A stretch of DNA of 40,864 bases from Spirochaetota bacterium (GTDB taxonomy: Bacteria; Spirochaetota; Spirochaetia; DTKZ01): NCBI GenBank assembly GCA_026418195.1, contig JAOABU010000042.1:1-40864 (forward strand), given 5' to 3'. Shown one piece after another: positions 24,644-33,163 of this stretch (its first letter is position 1; every line of letters starts with the position of its first letter). The translations under genes were made by a program, and so were the position numbers. The notes below the pieces were generated by a model that had not been told where the DNA came from, made no database searches, and saw only the letters and a list, made by a program, of their open reading frames with translations.

Positions 24644-26164
24644 ATGACTGTGTTTCAAGCATTGGTATCTTTTTTCGGTTACCTGGGAACGATCCTCTCC
24701 TCTCCAACGACTCTTCTACTCCTCTTTGGTTCTACGATTCTGGGAATCATCTTTGGCGCCCTCCCTGGATTGACAGCCACTTTAGGTGTAGCATTACTCA
24801 CCACCCTTACCTATAGTCTCGATACGGGTCCTGCATTGGTGAGTCTTCTAGGGATCTATGTAGGAGCCGTGTATGGTGGATCCTACGGGTCCATCATGAT
24901 CAATATCCCCGGAACAGCAGCCGCTGCGGCTACTGCTCTGGATGGGTACCCCAAAGCATTGCGAGGAGAAGCAGGGGTAGCCATTGGGTTGACCACAACC
25001 GCCTCTTTTCTCGGTACCATCGTAGGGATGCTCTTTGTAGTGGTATTCACGCCCATCATCTCTTTCCTGGCCCTCCAGTTTACCTCCTTCGAATTTTTCT
25101 TGTTGGCCTTTTTCGGCATCCTAATCAGTGGTTCGATTTCCACCCCTGACCTGGTGCAAAAAGGGTGGATCGCTGGTTTCTTCGGCCTATTTCTAGCAGT
25201 GGTTGGCCGGGATCCCCTCCAATTCTACCCCCGATTTACCCTAGGATTGCCCCAGTTAGAGGGAGGCATTGAAGTCGTTCCCGTTCTGATCGGTGCCTTT
25301 GGTATTCCACAGATCATCCAGGTCTTAAAGGATCGGTTCGTGACAGCCAAGGCTCAACAGGTTGGACGGGTGATACCATCCTGGAACAAAATCATGCATA
25401 ACATCCCCCATATTATCCGAAGCGCTCTAATCGGGGTAGGGATAGGAGCAGTCCCTGGGATAGGGGAAGATATTGCCGCATGGGTTTCCTACGGTACGGC
25501 AAAAAACACCTCTAAACACCCAGAAATCTATGGCACGGGTTGCGACGAAGGGATCATTGCTTCGGAGACAGCCAACAACGCCTGTATTGGGGGGGCCATG
25601 ATACCTCTTCTTTCATTGGGAATCCCCGGTAGTCCTCCGGCAGCGATGCTTTTAGGGGCTCTGCTCCTGCATGGAATTGCCCCCGGTCCCATGCTTCACG
25701 TAGAGCAACCGACCTTCGTGTTTCAGGTGAGTGCGATTCTTCTGATGGCTTCTGCAGCCATGTACATTTGTGGGATTCTCCTTGCGCCTCAGGTGGTTAA
25801 ACTCCTTCGAGTACCCCCTGCCCTATTCATGCCTATCGTGGCCGTTCTCTGTTTGATTGGTTCCTACGCATTGGGATTGAAGATCTTTAACCTGTACCTG
25901 ATGGTACCTATCGGAATCATTGCTTACTACATGGGAGAACTTGGCTACCCAATCCCTCCCCTTGTAATCGGTGTAATTCTGGGAACGATGGCGGATGAGA
26001 ACCTTCGAAGGGCCCTCATGGTGTCTCAGGGAAGTTTCCTTCCCTTCGTTACCCGCCCAGTTGCCCTGATTCTCCTCATCGTGATCCTTTTAACCGTTAT
26101 CACCAGCACTTCCACGTTCAAGACTTTCAAGGCCAAATGGACAGCAAAAAGAAGCCGTTCTTGA
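24644..26164 (+). CDS. tctA: Tripartite tricarboxylate transporter TctA family permease
   Basis: A 506-residue permease of about 12 helices. TctA landmarks are present: GALPGLTATLGVALL near residue 38, YGGSYGSIMINIPGTAAAAATALDGYP around 90-115, and the second-half GAVPGIGEDIAAWVSYGTAKNTSKHPE and GIPGSPPAAMLLGALLLHGI. It forms the channel of the sodium- or proton-coupled TTT system with TctB and receives substrate from TctC. The stop codon lies within the loop of the operon terminator. Confidence 0.93.
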   Translation: MTVFQALVSFFGYLGTILSSPTTLLLLFGSTILGIIFGALPGLTATLGVALLTTLTYSLDTGPALVSLLGIYVGAVYGGSYGSIMINIPGTAAAAATALDGYPKALRGEAGVAIGLTTTASFLGTIVGMLFVVVFTPIISFLALQFTSFEFFLLAFFGILISGSISTPDLVQKGWIAGFFGLFLAVVGRDPLQFYPRFTLGLPQLEGGIEVVPVLIGAFGIPQIIQVLKDRFVTAKAQQVGRVIPSWNKIMHNIPHIIRSALIGVGIGAVPGIGEDIAAWVSYGTAKNTSKHPEIYGTGCDEGIIASETANNACIGGAMIPLLSLGIPGSPPAAMLLGALLLHGIAPGPMLHVEQPTFVFQVSAILLMASAAMYICGILLAPQVVKLLRVPPALFMPIVAVLCLIGSYALGLKIFNLYLMVPIGIIAYYMGELGYPIPPLVIGVILGTMADENLRRALMVSQGSFLPFVTRPVALILLIVILLTVITSTSTFKTFKAKWTAKRSRS

Positions 26165-26187
26165 GGAACGGCTTCTTTTAAGTTTTT
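26147..26187 (+). terminator. Strong terminator overlapping the tctA stop codon
   Basis: A perfect 14-bp stem (26147-26160 and 26166-26179), loop TTGAG, then AAG and a T-run to 26189. The tctA TGA (26162-26164) lies in the loop, so terminating ribosomes would compete with hairpin formation. Confidence 0.9.
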
Positions 26188-26235
26188 TTCTCTTCCCTAT
26201 AGAAAATTTCCGAATTATCTGCGAAAATAGACAGC

Positions 26236-28026
26236 ATGAAATTCTCCAATAGATTAAAATTATCGTTTGGGATTCTGCTCTCCCTATTCCTGCTGGTAGG
26301 TCTATTGAGTGTAGTGAACCTACTTCGGGTGAATCAGGCATCCCTTCGAATCATGGAGACTGGCACAATCAATACAAATTACGTTGCTGAACTGATCGAG
26401 AAGTTCCTGTCGTACAAGAATCTCGAACTGAAACACATTCTCTCTACCAACAAAGCCTACATGGATGCCTACGAACGACAGATGGAAAAAATCTGGAAGG
26501 AACTGATAGATACCTACGGGGTTTTTGAAAAAGCTTCCTTATCCGAAACTGAACGGACCCTCCTCAATGCCTTCCGACAATCCCTAGACAGCTACCAGGC
26601 TGCCCATGAACAGATTGTCCAATTGTCCCGGAAACTGGAAGAAGGCAAAGGTTCCCTTCTCATTGCACTGAACTCGCTAGACCCATTGAGCGAGCAAACT
26701 CTGCAGATCCTTTCCGACTTGAAGCAGGCGGCCCGGAAAACCGCAGAGCAAACCGTACAGCAAGCCCGTCGAATTTTCCGTTTCTCTTTGGCCTCTATCC
26801 TCGTGGCCCTAGTATCTTCCGTGATCATCACCATTCTCTTTAGTCACTTCCTCATTCGCTCTTTGCTAGGGAACCTCTCCAAGGGAATCGAGTTTGCCTC
26901 TTCCATTGCATTGGGGGATTTAAGCAAAGTAATGGAAGTAGGAAAGGATCCAGAATTGGGCGCCCTCATCCAAGCCTTGAATCAGATGTCCCACCGACTC
27001 AGTGATTTGATCATATCCTTACAAAAGAAGATGGAAACCCTTTCCAATGTGGGTTTGCAATTGAAGGAAAATATGGACAGTACCGCCTCATCGGTAAATG
27101 AAATCCTTCGAAACGTGGAGAAGATCCAACAAGGTGTGGAATCCCAGTCCGCTGGAGTAACGGAAACTTCCTCTGCAATGGAACAGATCCTTCATAACCT
27201 TCAATCCCTCACCCGAATGATTCAACAGCAATCCTCTGCGGTTACCGAATCTTCTGCAGCCATCGAGGAGATGGTGTCCAACATCCGTTCAGTGACAACC
27301 AACGTGGAACGGATGGGGGCCGATTTCTCTGGGTTGGTTGTTGCAGCCAAGTCAGGAAAGGAGAAACTCTCCATCGTGAACAGCCAGATCCAGGAAATCT
27401 CCAAACAATCCTCTAAGCTGCTAGAAACAAATACCGTAATTGCCAATATCAGCGCCCAGACCAACCTCCTTTCAATGAACGCTGCCATCGAAGCCGCCCA
27501 TGCAGGGCAGTACGGAGCAGGGTTTGCCGTTGTAGCGGATGAAATCCGAAAACTTGCCGAACTCTCGGCCATACGAGCGAAGGAAACCAAACAAGATTTA
27601 CGGGGTGTAATCGATGTGATTTCTACTGTGGTGAACTCTTCTTCCGAAGCTGCCATTGCCTTCGACCAGATTTCCAAGAAGATTGAAGATCTCAGTAATC
27701 TGATCTATCAGATCAAGAACTCCATGGTAGAACAGAGCTCGGGAAGCCAGGAAATCCTCACCGCTCTCACCAACATCAACGACATCACCTCTCAGGTGCG
27801 AGAAGCCTCAGGAGAAATGGAGAAAGGTTCATCCGCTATCATGAAAGAAGTAGAGGATCTCATCCAACAAACGGAACTTGTTCGAACCAGCGTGGAACAG
27901 ATCGCTCGGGGTGCCGGTACGATCCAGGAAGCGGTTTCAGCGGTTCAGGAACTTTCCAGCCGCACCAGCAACCTGATCCAGGAGGTTCATAAGGAAACAG
28001 GAGTTTTTAAACTTCGGAAAGTCTAG
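26236..28026 (+). CDS. Methyl-accepting chemotaxis protein with four-helix-bundle-type sensor
   Basis: A 596-residue chemoreceptor. TM1 is at about residues 9-31, an all-helical periplasmic domain of about 150 residues follows (probably a four-helix bundle), TM2 is at about 185-210, then HAMP and a long signalling coiled coil with the tip [18 protein letters not shown] and [16 protein letters not shown]. It senses an extracellular ligand or a loaded binding protein. It stands alone after the tct terminator. No Shine-Dalgarno is visible before the ATG, and I found no clear promoter. It is adjacent to the transporter, which hints at a common ligand. Confidence 0.92.
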   Translation: MKFSNRLKLSFGILLSLFLLVGLLSVVNLLRVNQASLRIMETGTINTNYVAELIEKFLSYKNLELKHILSTNKAYMDAYERQMEKIWKELIDTYGVFEKASLSETERTLLNAFRQSLDSYQAAHEQIVQLSRKLEEGKGSLLIALNSLDPLSEQTLQILSDLKQAARKTAEQTVQQARRIFRFSLASILVALVSSVIITILFSHFLIRSLLGNLSKGIEFASSIALGDLSKVMEVGKDPELGALIQALNQMSHRLSDLIISLQKKMETLSNVGLQLKENMDSTASSVNEILRNVEKIQQGVESQSAGVTETSSAMEQILHNLQSLTRMIQQQSSAVTESSAAIEEMVSNIRSVTTNVERMGADFSGLVVAAKSGKEKLSIVNSQIQEISKQSSKLLETNTVIANISAQTNLLSMNAAIEAAHAGQYGAGFAVVADEIRKLAELSAIRAKETKQDLRGVIDVISTVVNSSSEAAIAFDQISKKIEDLSNLIYQIKNSMVEQSSGSQEILTALTNINDITSQVREASGEMEKGSSAIMKEVEDLIQQTELVRTSVEQIARGAGTIQEAVSAVQELSSRTSNLIQEVHKETGVFKLRKV

Positions 28027-28053
28027 CGAAAGACCCTAGAAAACGCATATTTT

Positions 28054-29532
28054 CTAAGAATGGACCTTCACTGGCTCCGTTTCTTTTATTTGAAGGGTAC
28101 CTTTCCGAATCCAATCTTCGATCTTTTTCGCTGCTGCCACGGGCTTATTGATAACCGCAGGTCCCGCTACACAACCACCCTGGCAGGCCATGACCTCTAC
28201 CAGATTTCCCTCGGGTTTTGTTTTAACCATTTGACGTAAAAGTTTAATGTTTTGTCGATCCATCCCATCCACCACGAAGGGTTTAACCTCTAGTTCCGCT
28301 GCTAACTCCCTCACCTTCTTCCCTACTGCTTGGGAAACGTTTCCTACGATGGGAAAAGCGCGTGCACAGGCAGAAGGAGTATTCAGTATCAAAGCAGGCT
28401 CACAATGGGGAATATCGATCTCTTTCGCGACCAATAAGGCCCCTAATTCTTCTGTATTCAGCACATAATCCACCATCCCACTTTGCAAAGCTTCTCCTTT
28501 CTTTGCGACGCAGGGACCAATAAATACCAGAAGGCTTTCCGAATTCTCTTGTCTAGCTTTCTCTGCTGCATAGAGCATGGGACTCTTGGTTGTGGAGATA
28601 TAGGGTTTCAGTTCAGGAACATGAATCCCCACACACCTTGTGTACGCAGGACAGCAGGAGGTAGTCATAAAGGTCTCTCCACTATGGATCCGTTCCACTA
28701 ACTCCTTCGCTTCCCGAACAATCGTTTCATCCGCTCCATGAGCGACTTCGTAAACCTGATGGAACCCAAGTGCCCGTAGGGCACTTACAAGCTGCGGGTA
28801 TTCCCCGGGAAACTGCCCCACCATGGCAGGAGCAACCAATGCGATCACTGGCTTATTCGATTGTAAAGCCCGTATCACATCCAAAATCTGGGAGCGTTCC
28901 ACGATCGCACCAAAAGGACATTCGTTCATACACTTGCCACAGTAGATGCATTGAGAAAAATCGATCTGTTCCTTTCCTTGAGGACTCTTCGAAATTGCTC
29001 CTACAGGGCACGCTTCCTCACAGGGGATTGGAACTTTCACAATGGCATGGTAGGGACAAACCTTTTGGCATAATCCGCAATTCACGCAGAGGGAAGCATC
29101 GATCCTCGCTTGCCCATGGATCATCTGAATCGCTTTTTTCGGGCAGTTCCACACACAGGGACGGGCCACGCAGCCCCGGCAAGCGTTCGTCACGAAGTAG
29201 TGGCTCTGAACACAGGCACTACAGGCTTCATCGATCACTGTCAGAACAGGATCCTCCACCTGCACACGATCTAAGGCTTCTTCCGCATAGGAAGAGAGGG
29301 GTCGAAGCTCATCTGATTCCTTTTCCAGAGCAAAGCCTAGCATGGCCATGAGCCTGTATTTGATCACCACTCTGTCATGATGGATACAGCATCGGATCGA
29401 TGGTTTTTCTTTGGGAATCATCTCGAAAGGAATGCGATCGATCTCCTTTGTCAGGGTACCCCTAAACGCCATAGAAGCCACTTTTACCAGCAGTTCCCGT
29501 CGAATATGGGTAGCAGTATTGTTATATAACAT
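28054..29532 (-). CDS. [FeFe]-hydrogenase, catalytic type (group B-like) with extra ferredoxin clusters
   Basis: A 492-residue monomeric [FeFe]-hydrogenase. The N-terminal half has cysteine-rich [4Fe-4S] motifs: CRGCVARPC (118-126), CVNCGLCQKVCP (149-160), CEEACP and CIYCGKCMNECP (195-206). The H-domain keeps all ligands and the proton-shuttle Cys: L1 TSCCP (291-295), L2 GPCVAKK (C341), L3 EVMACQGGC (C450, C454). It makes or uses H2 in the cytoplasm, exchanging electrons with ferredoxin. It is last in an operon with two thioredoxin-fold [2Fe-2S] proteins, a sensory hydrogenase and a phosphatase. A GGAGAG ribosome site lies close before the start. The maturases HydEFG are not in the window. 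Confidence 0.92.
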   Translation of the reverse strand: MLYNNTATHIRRELLVKVASMAFRGTLTKEIDRIPFEMIPKEKPSIRCCIHHDRVVIKYRLMAMLGFALEKESDELRPLSSYAEEALDRVQVEDPVLTVIDEACSACVQSHYFVTNACRGCVARPCVWNCPKKAIQMIHGQARIDASLCVNCGLCQKVCPYHAIVKVPIPCEEACPVGAISKSPQGKEQIDFSQCIYCGKCMNECPFGAIVERSQILDVIRALQSNKPVIALVAPAMVGQFPGEYPQLVSALRALGFHQVYEVAHGADETIVREAKELVERIHSGETFMTTSCCPAYTRCVGIHVPELKPYISTTKSPMLYAAEKARQENSESLLVFIGPCVAKKGEALQSGMVDYVLNTEELGALLVAKEIDIPHCEPALILNTPSACARAFPIVGNVSQAVGKKVRELAAELEVKPFVVDGMDRQNIKLLRQMVKTKPEGNLVEVMACQGGCVAGPAVINKPVAAAKKIEDWIRKGTLQIKETEPVKVHS

Positions 29533-29543
29533 GATTCTCTCCT

Positions 29544-29816
29544 TTATAGAGAAGCCTGCCGCCGAATCTCTTCAACCACTTTCGGAATCGTAGCCGTACT
29601 GATCAGGGTATCGTTTACCTTCACAAAGGGGGCTTTCCCGTATGAGCCTCCCTTACAAAGATTCATACAGGGTGACCCTTCCAGATTGATCCGAGAAGCG
29701 AGAGATTCTTCCAACACTTTCTCGATCCCGAACAATTCGGAAGCTCCCATCAGGTAGCAGGTCGTTCCAGAACAGATGACCACATGAATGTTCCTTGCGT
29801 TTTTTAATAATTCCAT
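29544..29816 (-). CDS. Thioredoxin-like [2Fe-2S] ferredoxin
   Basis: A 90-residue NuoE/HydC C-terminal-like domain. Four ligating cysteines follow the C-x4-C and C-x3-C pattern (CSGTTC at 15-20, then CMNLC at about 50-54). It would shuttle one electron to the hydrogenase encoded 11 bases downstream. Strong AGAGGAG ribosome site. Standing alone, this small domain is typical of [FeFe]-hydrogenase operons. Confidence 0.85.
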   Translation of the reverse strand: MELLKNARNIHVVICSGTTCYLMGASELFGIEKVLEESLASRINLEGSPCMNLCKGGSYGKAPFVKVNDTLISTATIPKVVEEIRRQASL

Positions 29817-29833
29817 ACGTATACTCCTCTCGT

Positions 29834-31021
29834 TCAGATGAATTGGATATGCACTTCTTTTAAGTACCGCTCTTCCAACAACTGAGCGATCCGTTTAACA
29901 ATGTTCCGACGGATTTCCAATTCCATGGGCATCGAAGGATCCTGGTGTGCTTCATTGATCCGAGTTCCCACCACAAAATCCACGATGTCGCTGTTCAATA
30001 GCTGTTCCATCAGAAGGTAGGCAGCATTCTTGGTGGAAGGTCGATGTGTCCTTCCCTGCAGATTCCCATCCAGAAGCTCTGCGGTTTTCCCCAATGTGAG
30101 GATTCCTTCGGTCACTAGATCTGCCCCTTCCATTTCGGAAGCGGGAGGCACCTCAGGATCTATGTTCTGTAAACAGACACGAACCTGTTTTCCCAGTTCC
30201 CTAGCTAGGATGGTAGCGGTAGTACCACCACAAATGATTCTCTTCCCTCTGTATACAGAAAAAATGGAAGCTAATTCCTTGTCCCGTTCGATAGCAACCG
30301 GCGGACCTGTAAGAACAAGGGCGCGCCTAGGATTGCGGAAGTAGAGAACACCGCAGGTGATATCATCCTTTGCCTCTAGGGCATCGTTCCACAGGCTTTT
30401 ACGAACTACCGTATGGGCTAATTCTCGAGCAGACAACGTGGGGTCCCTCTGCACTACCTCCTGTAAAAATTTCTTCACCCCTTCAGTTCCCCAGCCTAAG
30501 GGCATAGCCGGAGTTCCAATTCCCGATTGCACCACCCCATCGGAGAACACGATGATTCGGTCTCCAGGTTTTGCAACAAAAGAAGATAGAGAGATTGTTG
30601 TCTTTCTTCCATATCGGGAAGGGAGACGAGCGACTGTTTTCTGAACTTCAACAATTTCCCCATCTCGGATAAGGACGTAGGGAGGATTATCGTATTCGAG
30701 AATGCGCACCTCCTGGTTTCCCCTTACATCCACAATGGTGAAGGTAGCGTATCGAATCCGACGTTCCGAACAGACGGGTAGGGTTTGATGGATAATCTGC
30801 GCAGCTCGTTCGATGGGTACATTCCCTGCCATACAGGTAATAGCCATCGTGGCAGTCAATGTGGAAAGAACCCCTGCCTTCACTCCACTGCCTAAACCGT
30901 CACTCAACACAGAAATCACTCGATTCTCCGGAAGGATTTTCTTTGAGAGAAAAATGTCTCCTTCCATTCGGTAGCTTCCTTTGGGACACTGGTGATGATC
31001 TACTTCGATGAACGTTTCCAT
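29834..31021 (-). CDS. SpoIIE/PP2C-type serine phosphatase of the hydrogenase cluster
   Basis: A 395-residue cytoplasmic protein. The first ~240 residues are a PP2C/SpoIIE fold with metal Asp motifs SDGLGSG (40-46), VFSDGVVQSG and KDDITCGVL. Residues about 245-395 are a second domain found in hydrogenase-linked phosphatases (ICGGTTATILAREL, with DLVTEGILTLGK). The start ATG shares one base with the stop of the sensory hydrogenase gene (TAATG), so the two are translated together, which suggests that the phosphatase reads the sensor's output. Its targets may be an anti-sigma/anti-anti-sigma pair or the hydrogenase itself. Confidence 0.85.
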   Translation of the reverse strand: METFIEVDHHQCPKGSYRMEGDIFLSKKILPENRVISVLSDGLGSGVKAGVLSTLTATMAITCMAGNVPIERAAQIIHQTLPVCSERRIRYATFTIVDVRGNQEVRILEYDNPPYVLIRDGEIVEVQKTVARLPSRYGRKTTISLSSFVAKPGDRIIVFSDGVVQSGIGTPAMPLGWGTEGVKKFLQEVVQRDPTLSARELAHTVVRKSLWNDALEAKDDITCGVLYFRNPRRALVLTGPPVAIERDKELASIFSVYRGKRIICGGTTATILARELGKQVRVCLQNIDPEVPPASEMEGADLVTEGILTLGKTAELLDGNLQGRTHRPSTKNAAYLLMEQLLNSDIVDFVVGTRINEAHQDPSMPMELEIRRNIVKRIAQLLEERYLKEVHIQFI

Positions 31022-32760
31022 TACCGGCTCTCCTGCCCAAAGGATTGAATGATGGCGTTCAGCATTACCTCGCTTTCTGCTGCATTTTCCCCCAATAGAT
31101 ACGCAATTTTTTGAACGGTAGAAAGCTGTTTTTGAATGATCTTCTCGGCTTGCTCCACAATACGGTCCTTCTGGATGAAGGGAATGGTAATGTCCTGGAA
31201 AATTCCTCCTACGTATCTACCTCGTTCTACAGTAAAGATCGATCCCTTCAGGATCTTTTCCCTATACCGGATATCCTTTTCCAGGATATCTACTCCAGTT
31301 TCCAGTACTGTTACGAACAGATCTGCAAAGGGTACCAGCTTTTTCAAGGATGCTTTTTCCAACCCAGGCTTTGTCTCATACAGCTCTTCTACTTCCCTAC
31401 CCAACAAACGAGCAAAGTTTCGATTACATTCCACGATGAAAAGCCCATCATCCACCACAACCACACCCGTTGGCATAGTTTTCAATAAAGCATTAGCTTT
31501 TTTTTGGGCCAATTTTCTCATGTAGGATAGACACATAGTAGGTTCCGCTTTTTTCATCACGAAGGCTTCGGCGAATTGCCGGCAGGTATCGTATCCACAC
31601 CCTCCACAGTTCAATTCATCTTCTACAGAATACTTTCCTACCTTCGACAGTGCCTCTCGGATCTCCCTGTCACTAATTTTACCTTTGGATAAAGGAGGGA
31701 TCCTCCAACGGTACAATAAGTTCAAACCCGAAGGATCCTCTTCCCTAGAGGAAAATTGTTTGTAGTACTGTTGAATCTTGTTCCATTTCATGAGGGTTCC
31801 ATTCTTTTTTGTACAACCAGGGCCATTCACACACCCTCCGGTACATGCAAGGATTTCCACGAAAAGAGGGGCCTTTAATTGTGAAACCTCTATCTTTTCA
31901 AGGGCTTTTGGAATTTCATGGATTCCTGAAATACTGGTGCACAAGTCCTCGGGAAACTTCTTTCTATTGAGAATTGTTCGAACCATCCCCCCATCCACAG
32001 GGTACAGGGATCCATCCTTACTGTTCCGCGGTACAAAGGGCGGGGAGAAGGAATGGGAAGATTTCAATCCAGGTCCTGATGGTTCCAACGGGAATCCTTC
32101 ATCCGCAAACCAGTTCCTCACTTCGCGGAAAGTTAGGGCAGCATCGATCAATTCAGGGCGAGCATCAGACTCTCGTTTCTTAGCAATACAGGGCCCGATG
32201 AACACCACACCAATGTCCTCTCCATATAACCGCTTCAACAGTTGTGCATGGGCCATCAACGGAGATGACAGTTCCATGAGGTACGTAGATACGGCGGGTT
32301 GATACTTTTTTAGAAACTCAACTACGGTGGGACAAGCGGAAGAAAGGTAGAGCTTCTTCCCTTCATGCATCGCTTCGGAAAGGTCATTTGCCAGGATAGT
32401 GGAAACAGCTTCTGCTCCGAGTGCCGTCTCAGATACACCTGCAAATCCCAGTGTTTCCAGTCCCTTGAACAAACCCGGAAGTTCTGTCTCAGAAAACTCA
32501 CTGACAAAGGACGGAGCTAGGGATACATACACGGTACGTTTTGTAGATAAAACATGCTTAACCTTTCCTACATCATCCCGAACCTTTTTGGCGCCCACCG
32601 GACAAACAGACACGCAGTGTCCACAGAGGATACAGAGTTCTGGAACCACTTCCGCATGGCTATCTACGACTCGGATGGCCTTCACCGTGCATTCCCGTAG
32701 GCATTTGTAACAATCTTGACATTCGGTTCGCTCTGTATAGATCGGATTCAATCTATCCAT
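31021..32760 (-). CDS. Sensory [FeFe]-hydrogenase (HydS-like) with C-terminal PAS domain
   Basis: A 579-residue hydrogenase-like protein. N-terminal ferredoxin motifs: CQDCYKCLREC (14-24) and CILCGHCVSVCP (43-54). The H-domain keeps the four cluster ligands (C143, C191, C306, C310), but L1 reads SSACP (140-144): Ala replaces the proton-relay Cys. A Cys-rich [4Fe-4S] 'Fes' domain (C385, C388, C393, C410) and a PAS domain (about 425-530) follow, ending in a helix. This architecture is known for group C sensor hydrogenases such as Thermotoga HydS, which turn over slowly and report H2. It overlaps the ferredoxin upstream (8 bases) and the phosphatase downstream (1 base). Confidence 0.9.
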   Translation of the reverse strand: MDRLNPIYTERTECQDCYKCLRECTVKAIRVVDSHAEVVPELCILCGHCVSVCPVGAKKVRDDVGKVKHVLSTKRTVYVSLAPSFVSEFSETELPGLFKGLETLGFAGVSETALGAEAVSTILANDLSEAMHEGKKLYLSSACPTVVEFLKKYQPAVSTYLMELSSPLMAHAQLLKRLYGEDIGVVFIGPCIAKKRESDARPELIDAALTFREVRNWFADEGFPLEPSGPGLKSSHSFSPPFVPRNSKDGSLYPVDGGMVRTILNRKKFPEDLCTSISGIHEIPKALEKIEVSQLKAPLFVEILACTGGCVNGPGCTKKNGTLMKWNKIQQYYKQFSSREEDPSGLNLLYRWRIPPLSKGKISDREIREALSKVGKYSVEDELNCGGCGYDTCRQFAEAFVMKKAEPTMCLSYMRKLAQKKANALLKTMPTGVVVVDDGLFIVECNRNFARLLGREVEELYETKPGLEKASLKKLVPFADLFVTVLETGVDILEKDIRYREKILKGSIFTVERGRYVGGIFQDITIPFIQKDRIVEQAEKIIQKQLSTVQKIAYLLGENAAESEVMLNAIIQSFGQESR

Positions 32761-33022
32761 GCCCTAACCCCTTTCGGTCTGACAGAGTTTGAAGGAGCGT
32801 TTTTAGGAGTGAGGGAGTCACTCCACTATACAAGTTCCCATTGATCGTTATAGTAGGACCTTTTTTACAGGATCCTGCACAGAGCTTTCCCCGTACATCT
32901 ACCGTACCATCTAAATGTTCTTTGCGAATATAGTCCTGTAAGATCTCCAGATTTCGTTTATTCCCCCTGCTAAAGCAGGAACTCCCCATGCATACTTCGA
33001 TTACGATCTTTTCTAAGTCCAT
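32753..33022 (-). CDS. Thioredoxin-like [2Fe-2S] ferredoxin, first gene of hydrogenase operon
   Basis: An 89-residue NuoE-like [2Fe-2S] domain. Cluster ligands C11 and C16 (CMGSSC), C48 and C52 (CAGSC). A second copy of the same fold is encoded at 29544, about 25% similar by eye. It probably donates electrons to the sensory hydrogenase, whose gene overlaps its 3' end. It is preceded by a weak AGGG and by the promoter at 33068-33096. Confidence 0.85.
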   Translation of the reverse strand: MDLEKIVIEVCMGSSCFSRGNKRNLEILQDYIRKEHLDGTVDVRGKLCAGSCKKGPTITINGNLYSGVTPSLLKTLLQTLSDRKGLGHG

Positions 33023-33045
33023 ATGTATTACCCTGTGGCATTTTA

Positions 33046-33096
33046 TTGTGATTTATTTCACATCATATATATATCACATTGTTTAATGTGAATCAA
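33046..33096 (-). promoter_or_regulatory. Hydrogenase operon promoter with two Rex/FNR-like dyads
   Basis: On the minus strand TTGATT (33091-33096), 17 bases, TATATA (33068-33073). The spacer is filled by a perfect dyad TCACATT-GTTT-AATGTGA (33074-33091). A second dyad TTGTGATTTATTTCACAT (33046-33063) lies just past the start site. The second one matches TTGTGA-N6-TCACA, as in Rex (NADH-sensing) or CRP/FNR sites. Two sites flanking the -10 suit redox repression. Confidence 0.6.
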
Positions 33097-33125
33097 TACT
33101 CTTTTACATAGATGAAAAGGTTCCC

Positions 33126-33154
33126 TTGCTCAATTCTTACTGTCATGGTAAGAT
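33126..33154 (+). promoter_or_regulatory. Promoter of the class-V PLP enzyme, near-leaderless
   Basis: TTGCTC, 17 bases, TAAGAT, nine bases, ATG at 33164. No Shine-Dalgarno is present. The leader would be two or three bases long. Confidence 0.4.
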
Positions 33155-33163
33155 CAGCCGTGT

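Noticed and set aside
28770-29351. 193-codon open frame on the plus strand inside the catalytic hydrogenase gene
   Set aside because: The translation is Arg/Ser/His-rich and low in hydrophobic order, typical of the antisense of a real gene. The hydrogenase frame is beyond doubt.
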